Part shown: one piece after another, positions 57,760-64,000 of the stretch
How positions within the stretch are numbered: the stretch's first letter is position 1
How the letters are laid out: each line of letters begins with the position of its first letter
DNA from: an uncultured Clostridium sp.
GTDB lineage: Bacteria > Bacillota > Clostridia > Lachnospirales > Lachnospiraceae
Assembly (NCBI GenBank): GCA_902496665.1
Contig: CABVBU010000003.1
Coordinates: forward strand, 62,001-126,000
DNA length: 64,000 nt
Direction of reading: 5' to 3'
Made by a program: the position numbers and the translations under genes
Notes under the pieces: generated by a model
Seen by the model: the letters and a program-made list of their open reading frames with translations, nothing else
Databases searched by the model: none
Told to the model about the DNA's origin: nothing

Positions 57760-58881
57760 ATGAAGAATTTAAGAAAATGGCTGCTGTGCGTGATCGCGGC
57801 AGTCTCTTTGACAGTGACGGCCTGCCAGGGCGATGCCGCGGCTAATGCCAGTGTGGCGGCAGATGTTGCCCATGCGGCGGGAAATATTCTTGGAAGTCTT
57901 GCCGAGACGGCAGAGAACTCCGGTTCCGGGAACAGCAGCGGGCAGGGGCGCGAAAACTCATCGGGGATGGCCGGGACCTCATCGACAACCGGAGAGTTTA
58001 GCCTTTCTGATGTCCCGGAGTATACCGGATCACCTTATGTGGCGGTGAACGGAAATGTTCCGTATTTCACGGAGGATGATCTGACGGAAGTCTCATTCGA
58101 AAGCTACAGTGACCTGGATTCCTTAGGGCGCTGCGGAGTGGCGTACGCTTCCGTCTGCACCGATACGATGCCGACAGAAAAGCGCGGTTCTATCGGCGAG
58201 GTAAAGCCGACGGGATGGGTCAATGTGAAATATGATTTCGTGGACGGAAAATATTTGTATAACCGCTGCCACCTGATCGGATATCAGCTCACAGCGGAGA
58301 ACGCGAATGAGAAGAACCTCATTACGGGCACGAGATATTTCAACGTCCAGGGAATGCTGCCGTTTGAGAACCTGACAGCCGACTACGTAAAAGAAACTGG
58401 AAATCATGTACTGTACCGTGTGACACCGATCTTTGAGGGAGATAACCTTGTGGCATCCGGAGTCCTGATGGAAGCGGAGTCTGTGGAGGACGAAGGCGAC
58501 GGAGTCCTGTTCTGTGTTTATGTTTACAATGTTCAGCCGGGAGTCACGATCGACTATGCGACGGGAAAGAGTGAACTGGCGAAGGACGGAAGTACAGGAA
58601 GCAGTCAGAGCGGAAGCACGTCAGATACCGGGAAAACGTCAGGTACGTCGTCTGCTGGAAACAATTCATCAGGGGCATCCGGAGGTACCGGAAAAACTGA
58701 TGCAGGAACCTCTGGGAAAGAGAGCGGAACCTATATCCTCAACACGAAGACCATGAAATTCCACCGACCGGACTGTGATTCTGTGAAGAATATTAAGTCT
58801 GAGAACCGAAAAAAGTATACGGGGGAGCGGGAGAAGCTGATTGATGGGGGATATGGGGCTTGTAAGAGTTGCAAACCGTAG
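57760..58881 (+). CDS. Secreted DNA/RNA non-specific endonuclease lipoprotein
   Basis: A 373-residue exported nuclease. The signal peptide LRKWLLCVIAAVSLTVTAC ends in a lipobox, so the mature protein is probably membrane-anchored. After a Ser/Gly-rich linker comes an Endonuclease_NS_2 (NucA-like) domain with the catalytic segment YNRCHLIGYQLTAENANEKN, the equivalent of the DRGH motif, and the metal-ligand Asn. A second Ser/Gly/Thr-rich linker leads to a C-terminal module (KFHRPDCDSVKNIK, GYGACKSCKP) that resembles a small zinc- or DNA-binding domain. The ATG at 57760 follows AGAGGAG; the 33 residues upstream are not used. Competence DNA processing or nutrient scavenging are both possible. Confidence 0.9.
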   Translation: MKNLRKWLLCVIAAVSLTVTACQGDAAANASVAADVAHAAGNILGSLAETAENSGSGNSSGQGRENSSGMAGTSSTTGEFSLSDVPEYTGSPYVAVNGNVPYFTEDDLTEVSFESYSDLDSLGRCGVAYASVCTDTMPTEKRGSIGEVKPTGWVNVKYDFVDGKYLYNRCHLIGYQLTAENANEKNLITGTRYFNVQGMLPFENLTADYVKETGNHVLYRVTPIFEGDNLVASGVLMEAESVEDEGDGVLFCVYVYNVQPGVTIDYATGKSELAKDGSTGSSQSGSTSDTGKTSGTSSAGNNSSGASGGTGKTDAGTSGKESGTYILNTKTMKFHRPDCDSVKNIKSENRKKYTGEREKLIDGGYGACKSCKP

Positions 58882-58917
58882 GAAATATTTAAACAATATA
58901 TAAAATCAAGACAATAA

Positions 58918-58966
58918 CAAAAAGCCCGACTTCATGCGTTTAGAATGCATGGAGCCGGGCTTTTGT
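58918..58966 (+). terminator. Intrinsic terminator after the nuclease gene
   Basis: A strong hairpin: AAAAAGCCCG, then CTTCATGC pair with GCATGGAG, then CCGGGCTTTT (58949-58964 area), ending in TTTTG. Confidence 0.85.
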
Positions 58967-59008
58967 TTAGACCATATTTGCCATAAGACCAAACGGAAAT
59001 ATTAGAGA

Positions 59009-59588
59009 TTAATCATGATGTGAGAAATCATGAAACATCTTTTCCGCAGTGCCTGTATCTAAACGAAAAGATTTACATAACTGCTGAATGATTTCGGAAT
59101 CGGTAAGATTGTGTTCTCTTAGAACACTTATAATCGCATGGATTCCCTCAAGACGCCCTTCTTCAAGACCTACCTTACGTCCGATATCAATACCAGTAGA
59201 TAAAATACTCATATGTGCATCCTCCCATTCTTCACTCTGCTTTACTTCAGTAACAATTGCGTCCAGCCTGCGCTTCCTTGTGCTTCATAACCGCGAGAAA
59301 AAGGGCGAAATCGCTGAGATTGACATTCATAAAATCGGGCGATTCCCTGTACTCTTCAGTGGAAATGAGAGCATGGATCAGTAGATTTTCCATTCAGTTA
59401 CCTTCCTTTCCTGGAAAATTGGGCAGGAGAGGAATTGATACGAGACATCCCCGACTCCCTGCCAGTTGTTTAGGTGATTTCAGCAAAGAGTCTTCAGATG
59501 CCGTAATGGCCAGAATAGAAAATAGATCATAGAATTCGATAGAAACCTTGCTTGGGATTATATTAGCATGTAGGGGTGGGGATGGCAA
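59009..59588 (-). pseudogene. Decayed Rpn/PD-(D/E)XK recombination-promoting nuclease-like gene
   Basis: Minus-strand frames read as pieces of a protein of the Rpn family (transposase_31-like PD-(D/E)XK nucleases), which are frequent in Lachnospiraceae. An upstream piece (59588-59394) gives SKVSIEFYDLFSILAITASE; a second (about 59391-59260) gives ENLLIHALISTEEYRESPDF; a third, ending at 59009, gives VTEVKQSEEWEDAHMSILS and GIDIGRKVGLEEGRLEGIHA, the usual C-terminal GRxxGxxEG helix. The pieces are in different frames, and the nuclease core is missing. The last piece alone (59009-59212) could still be translated as 67 residues. It is most likely a dead remnant. Confidence 0.6.
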
Positions 59589-59629
59589 TGAAGTTGGGTA
59601 TTAAAAATTATGAAAATTTGATAAACAGC

Positions 59630-59666
59630 AAGAAAAAGAGACCGCATACAAATGATGCATGCGGTC
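59630..59666 (-). terminator. Intrinsic terminator of the wall-protein gene
   Basis: On the minus strand GACCGCAT (59666-59659) pairs with ATGCGGTC (59647-59640) and is followed by TCTTTTTCTT. It lies 41 bp after the stop of the gene at 59708. Confidence 0.85.
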
Positions 59667-59707
59667 CCTGGAAAGGATGTGTAATTGATAGATTTGAAGA
59701 TCAGGAA

Positions 59708-62700
59708 TTACTGTTTGTCAGAGGAAAGATCAAAAGAAGCTTCTTTGCTGTCATCAGCTTCTTTAATTTCAGCAATTTCCCCGATCTCAGAGTCTGCAGT
59801 TTCAGTTTCGTCAATAGAAGAATCGAGTTTGGAGTTTGCATCCGGAATATCTGCGATCACAGAAACCGTGTCGATTTCAAAGTCGGATTCCTGTGCATCA
59901 GCAGTATCTACCGTAAATTCCAGGTCCTTATATCCTTCAAGAACGATTTTAACGGAGTTTTCCCCGGCTGTGAACCCATCGACAGTAAAATCAAGGAAAA
60001 CTGTGCAGCCGTAAACGTCATCATTACTTGTTTTATAAGAGGTCGTTTTATTTCCTAAATAACTTTCGTAGTTATAAGTAACGTCATTTACGGAAACAAT
60101 TCCGGACTTTGAAACCTGCTTCAGATAAGTCTCAATATCTTTAGATGTTCCTGAAAACGATATGCGATAATAGTCACCGCTTAAAAAACTGCTGGTAAGG
60201 GATGCAGATTCAAACTCAGGAGCATCAAGGAGATCCTCTTCACTTTCCTTCACTGTAAGTGCAACAGTCTGCTCCTTATATCCATCAGCCTTAAGTGTGA
60301 GAGTCACAGTTCCGGCAGAAAGGCCAGTGGTATCAACAACAAGAGCAGAATCAGAAAATTCAGCAGCTAATTTTTTGGAATCAACATATACTGCAGCAAG
60401 TTTGAGGTAATCTGTATCATCGCAGATAAGAGTCAGTTTTTTGCCCACTGTGATTTCCTGTGTATCAAAAGATGGAGCATCTTTATCCTCTTTTTCATCA
60501 GGTGTGGAATCTGTTAAATTTCCGTTCTTATCGAGAGTAAATGTGAGAGTTTGATAACCTGCAACTTTGATCGTGATCGTAGTATTTCCGGAAGTATTAA
60601 ACGCCCCCGTCGTTAAAGAGAGACCTGATCCATACGCGCCCATACCGATTTTATAAGTTTCAGATCCATTGCTGAAATATGAATCATCATAGGAATAGCG
60701 AGTGGAATTTACAGTAATATCAGTGTTGGCAGTATCTTTTAATGCATTTAAATAGGTGTTGACTAAATTATCCTCATCAGCGGATTTGAAATAGATAATA
60801 TAATTGCCAGAATAACCTCTTTCTACGAATTCAACAGTCATGACAATATCATCTGTTTCCTCCTTCTTAACTTCCTCAACTTCAAACTCAGCACTCAGAG
60901 CATCCGGATAATACTCAGTCTTTGCCTGGATCGTAATCGTATGAGTACCAGGAGTTACATTGTAAAGCGTGATGACATTGCTGCCTTCCTCTACAACATA
61001 ATAAACGGAATCGCTGCCGCCTACACCGCTCGTCCAAACACGGGTCTCCTGATTCGTATCCTTGTCCAGAACAACGGATGTATCATAAGTTAAATATTTT
61101 AAGAAATCTCCCTCAGATCCTTTAACCGTAAAGGAAACGGTTGCCTTTCCTGTCTCATCCGGAGTGAAAGCGTTTTTGCCTTCTTTATAATTTACGTTCA
61201 GACTCAGGTTCTCTTCAACGACTTTGCTGTAATGAACCTTTACGGTCTGGCTCTTATAACCGGAAGCGTCGATGGTAACAGTTACCTCTCCTGATTTAAG
61301 GGCATCTGCTTTAATTGTGACAGTTCCTGCCTTTGCATCAACGGTATACTTGCCGGAATCAAGCCCTTTCCAGTTACCGTTGAGATAAAGATCCGTTATC
61401 TTTTTAAGGTAGTCGGCATCCTGACAGCTTAAAACGAGATCTTTTCCTTCCGTTGCGGAAGTGACTGTAACAGCCGGGGCATCAAAACGTCCATAGGAAT
61501 CACTGTACTGGATATCACCGAGGAGACCATCCTCCAGAACTTCCTTCACCGCATACGGTCGGTTCAGAGTGTTTGTCCCATTCTCTTTATACTCTGCGAA
61601 TGTGAGAACAGTTCCTTCTAAATCTGCATCAGAGACAGCGTTATAGTAGTCCAGCCATGTATAATAAGTAGTATCGCCTGTATCGAATACAGAATCAACT
61701 CCGCTTAACATCTTCCGGTAATCGATGATACCGTTGACTGCATCGTTCTGTTCACCCATATCGTTTAAGATATTTGCGTTTACAAGAAGATCGGAATCGA
61801 AGATCAGATCGGCACTTGTGGTTGCGCTGCCGCCGTCACCGCTTCCGGAGGTGCTTCCGGAGGATGTTGCGCGGGACACAGCGTCAACAGAGAGAGTGGA
61901 TACCTGCATTGCGGCAGGTACGTTCTCACCACCGGTCACGTTAAAGGATTTGTTTACAGTTTTGAAACCATTGGAGTAAAGCGTAATCGTATAAGTACCG
62001 TTATATGGAATGTTGTTTCGTCCGTTCTCAGCGTTTACATCGTTGTAAAGCACAAAGAGATCTCCGATGAGATACCAATCATCAATCTTGTTCAGCTCTT
62101 TTGTATCACCCGTCGGATCAGTTAAGGTCACACGCTCGACCGGAACGGTGACACCGTAAGCCATATCTTTTACGGTGAAGTGCAGGTTGCGTCCGGAAAT
62201 TGCACTTTCGGAGATCAGAAGAGTCGGAGCCGCCTGATTGACAATATGGATGGATGCCATAGCGGACTTTCCAGCCTCGGAGCGTACACGTACATAATAA
62301 CGGCCGTTGCTTCTGAAATTTTTCTGTCCAAGATTGAGCGTAAGTGTGCCGACTTTTCCATGACCATGAGGAACATTGGTCTTGGATTCAAATTCAAGAT
62401 GGTCGTTGATCGTGTTACGGTTTTCATTGTACTGAACAAGCTCCAGACCGGAGATCGCATCGAACCATTCTTTTTCCTCAGCTGTATTGTAGTTGAACAT
62501 GATGGTTACGGTTCCGTTTCCATTTTCATCGATCTCGGCATCTGGAGAATAGCTCGGATGAGCTTCCCGAACGGCATCAAGAGCGATCGTTGTCCTGGAC
62601 GGAGTCACACGAACGTTTCCTTCGTCATCATAGTTTGTGAGACAGTAATCCCAGACCGGAATTGCACCATGTCCAAGAAGCTTTTCCGGAAGATAGCCAT

Positions 62701-63922
62701 CTTCTGTGTAAACAGAATCCTCATCAGCCTTTTCATTCAGGACAACGCTCTCAGACTTTTTGGAATCTTCTTTGGAAACTGCAGTTACAGTACCCGGCGT
62801 TCCAACCAGCGGGAGTTTCGCAATGCTTCCGTCATCGGTCACTTTTGTGAGAGAGGAGGTTACATCGTTACCGTCAACCGTAACGATGCAGTTGTCAGCA
62901 TTGTATCCCTCATCGAAAGTAATGGTCAGCCATTTTCCGAGAGAGTCCACATTCATGATCCTGGTCTTTTCCTCATCAATGACGGAAACTGTGGTCTCAT
63001 CATCGGAACCCTGATCACCGGAGTTGCCGCCGTTATTGTCGGAACCACTATCACCGGAGTTGCTGCCGTTGTTGTCAGAACCATTATTGTTGGAACCGTT
63101 ATCACTATTACTGCCGCTATTATTGTTGGAACCATTATTATCATTACTGCCGCCATTATTGGAGCCGCTGTTGTCGGAGCTGCCGCCACTGCTGCTTCCG
63201 CCATTGCCGCCACTGCTGCTTCCGCCATTGTCAGAACTGTGACTTCCGCCGGAAGAAGAGGAGCCGCTTTCCGAATTATCGGAGTCCGTTGAGGATCCTT
63301 TTTCTATCGGTGTTCCGTCGGCCTTGACTGCGGATGCGATGCCCTTCTGGTCATGACGGATAGAACCGTCCGCGTTTACCCAGCGACCATCCGCATTTAC
63401 GCTATAGCCGTCTGGAGTTGTTGTATTTCGATATAATTTACCGACATTTTCTGTGGCATCTGTTCCGAAGTAGTAGCAGGAATTGTCGATCCACTGCCAT
63501 CCTGTGAGCATTACGCCGAAGTCAGAACCTGGAACAGTATTCATAAAATACCAGCTGCCGCTTGGGTCCTTCAACCATCCGGTATGTAAACGTCCCTCGA
63601 TGCCGCCCTGATCGGCTGCACTTTCAAGGTAAAACCATCTTCCCTTTTCATCCTGAAGCCATCCTGTTTTCATGAATCCGGTAGCCGGGTCGATATAATA
63701 CCAGCCGGATTCTGTATAGATCCAACCGGTACTTGGCTTCTGATTTGCATCATAGTGCTTCCATCCCTGTGCTTCCTGCTTCCAGGTTCCCTGAGTATAT
63801 GCCTGAGCAGCGTATCCTGTGTTGGAACTGGAAATGGCAGAAAATGCCATGCCAACCTGTGAAAAAACGCAGGCAGCAGTAAGTACCGGAATTGCAGTCT
63901 GGCGAAGTAACTTTTTCTTCAC
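59708..63922 (-). CDS. Giant secreted wall-bound protein with GW/YY repeats and Shr-like HID domains
   Basis: A 1404-residue exported protein. The signal peptide is LLRQTAIPVLTAACVFSQVG, then GYAAQ. Residues ~40-190 are choline-binding-like wall repeats (STGWIYTESGWYYIDPATGF, FMKTGWLQDEKGRWFYLESA and others). Residues ~212-310 are a Ser/Gly/Asn/Asp linker. The remainder is built of Ig-like domains including several that match the Shr-like hemoglobin-interacting (HID/DUF1533) pattern, such as GKDLVLSCQDADYLKKITDL and GKKLTLICDDTDYLKLAAVY. It starts at GTG 63922 behind AGGAGGAG. Heme capture is possible because of the HID family, but no heme transporter or NEAT domain is seen; carbohydrate or matrix adhesion is equally likely. 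Confidence 0.85.
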   Translation of the reverse strand: MKKKLLRQTAIPVLTAACVFSQVGMAFSAISSSNTGYAAQAYTQGTWKQEAQGWKHYDANQKPSTGWIYTESGWYYIDPATGFMKTGWLQDEKGRWFYLESAADQGGIEGRLHTGWLKDPSGSWYFMNTVPGSDFGVMLTGWQWIDNSCYYFGTDATENVGKLYRNTTTPDGYSVNADGRWVNADGSIRHDQKGIASAVKADGTPIEKGSSTDSDNSESGSSSSGGSHSSDNGGSSSGGNGGSSSGGSSDNSGSNNGGSNDNNGSNNNSGSNSDNGSNNNGSDNNGSNSGDSGSDNNGGNSGDQGSDDETTVSVIDEEKTRIMNVDSLGKWLTITFDEGYNADNCIVTVDGNDVTSSLTKVTDDGSIAKLPLVGTPGTVTAVSKEDSKKSESVVLNEKADEDSVYTEDGYLPEKLLGHGAIPVWDYCLTNYDDEGNVRVTPSRTTIALDAVREAHPSYSPDAEIDENGNGTVTIMFNYNTAEEKEWFDAISGLELVQYNENRNTINDHLEFESKTNVPHGHGKVGTLTLNLGQKNFRSNGRYYVRVRSEAGKSAMASIHIVNQAAPTLLISESAISGRNLHFTVKDMAYGVTVPVERVTLTDPTGDTKELNKIDDWYLIGDLFVLYNDVNAENGRNNIPYNGTYTITLYSNGFKTVNKSFNVTGGENVPAAMQVSTLSVDAVSRATSSGSTSGSGDGGSATTSADLIFDSDLLVNANILNDMGEQNDAVNGIIDYRKMLSGVDSVFDTGDTTYYTWLDYYNAVSDADLEGTVLTFAEYKENGTNTLNRPYAVKEVLEDGLLGDIQYSDSYGRFDAPAVTVTSATEGKDLVLSCQDADYLKKITDLYLNGNWKGLDSGKYTVDAKAGTVTIKADALKSGEVTVTIDASGYKSQTVKVHYSKVVEENLSLNVNYKEGKNAFTPDETGKATVSFTVKGSEGDFLKYLTYDTSVVLDKDTNQETRVWTSGVGGSDSVYYVVEEGSNVITLYNVTPGTHTITIQAKTEYYPDALSAEFEVEEVKKEETDDIVMTVEFVERGYSGNYIIYFKSADEDNLVNTYLNALKDTANTDITVNSTRYSYDDSYFSNGSETYKIGMGAYGSGLSLTTGAFNTSGNTTITIKVAGYQTLTFTLDKNGNLTDSTPDEKEDKDAPSFDTQEITVGKKLTLICDDTDYLKLAAVYVDSKKLAAEFSDSALVVDTTGLSAGTVTLTLKADGYKEQTVALTVKESEEDLLDAPEFESASLTSSFLSGDYYRISFSGTSKDIETYLKQVSKSGIVSVNDVTYNYESYLGNKTTSYKTSNDDVYGCTVFLDFTVDGFTAGENSVKIVLEGYKDLEFTVDTADAQESDFEIDTVSVIADIPDANSKLDSSIDETETADSEIGEIAEIKEADDSKEASFDLSSDKQ

Positions 63923-63950
63923 TTGTATCTCCTCCTGTTAGTGCAAACTA

Positions 63951-63956
63951 ATTATA
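63951..63956 (-). promoter_or_regulatory. Extended -10 promoter of the HID wall-protein gene
   Basis: On the minus strand TGCTATAAT reads through this position, an extended -10 element, 29 bp before the GTG. The -35 is weak. Confidence 0.6.
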
Positions 63957-64000
63957 GCAAAGACAGTATATTTGCAGGAAAAGTGAATGTCAATAAAATA

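Noticed and set aside
63024..63242. Leu/Pro-rich open frames opposite the wall-protein linker
   Set aside because: They are antisense translations of the Ser/Gly/Asn repeat; the low complexity produces long frames on the other strand.

Overview
The window reads as chromosomal DNA of a gut-type Lachnospiraceae (class Clostridia). The evidence is the pgk-tpiA glycolytic block, two DegV proteins, several secreted proteins with choline-binding-like GW/YY repeats, an NlpC/P60 hydrolase with SH3 domains, Gram-positive style sigma-A promoters and strong AGGAGG ribosome sites. No rRNA, phage module, complete insertion sequence or CRISPR array was seen. No species is claimed.

Layout. 1-14.3 kb is housekeeping: end of pgk, tpiA, degV, a PPC-domain protein, an rRNA m5C methyltransferase, a divergent MATE/LysR pair, a 1201-residue vWA surface protein, and lysS-greA on the minus strand. 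Between pgk and tpiA lies a 133-bp cloverleaf-like nested inverted repeat. 15.0-39.9 kb is one large exopolysaccharide/capsule locus, all on the plus strand. It holds the regulatory genes (cpsB phosphatase, cpsC, cpsD BY-kinase, LCP ligase), a small secreted protein, a pseudoknotted leader RNA plus terminator, the priming phosphoglycosyltransferase, UDP-GlcA/GalA genes (ugd, epimerase), glycosyltransferases, a ketal-pyruvyl transferase with its iron-sulfur partner, Wzy and Wzx, three hexapeptide acyltransferases, rmlABC, a further sugar-nucleotide dehydratase/epimerase, a nucleotidyltransferase and a VanZ protein.

39.9-43.7 kb is an accessory patch: an AT-hook/coiled-coil protein, a VOC protein, and two tandem paralogues of an unrecognised helix-turn-helix family that bracket fragments of a nitroreductase and of an AbiEi/AbiEii toxin-antitoxin pair, followed by a second VanZ gene. 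43.8-53 kb is mostly metabolic: a Y-family polymerase with YolD, an iron alcohol dehydrogenase behind two Rex-like operators, a second degV, a radical SAM protein, galK, an orphan TAXI lipoprotein and a DUF1177 protein. 53-64 kb is envelope biology: NlpC/P60 and amidase hydrolases, tRNA-Ala(CGC), a secreted nuclease, a decayed Rpn-like gene and a 1404-residue wall-bound protein with Shr-like HID domains.

The most interesting result is in the exopolysaccharide locus. By eye, every G or C homopolymer of seven or more bases in the window lies there: one G7 just upstream of a -10 box before cpsB, and one tract (G9, G7, G9) inside each of the three acyltransferase genes. The first gene is in frame. 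The second and third are out of frame exactly at the tract, and changing the tract length would restore canonical acyltransferase sequence. This looks like slipped-strand phase variation of polysaccharide O-acylation, possibly with a tuneable operon promoter. A pseudoknot-plus-terminator leader before the priming transferase and a four-copy inverted 17-nt motif before the epimerase add two possible RNA or DNA switches to the same locus.
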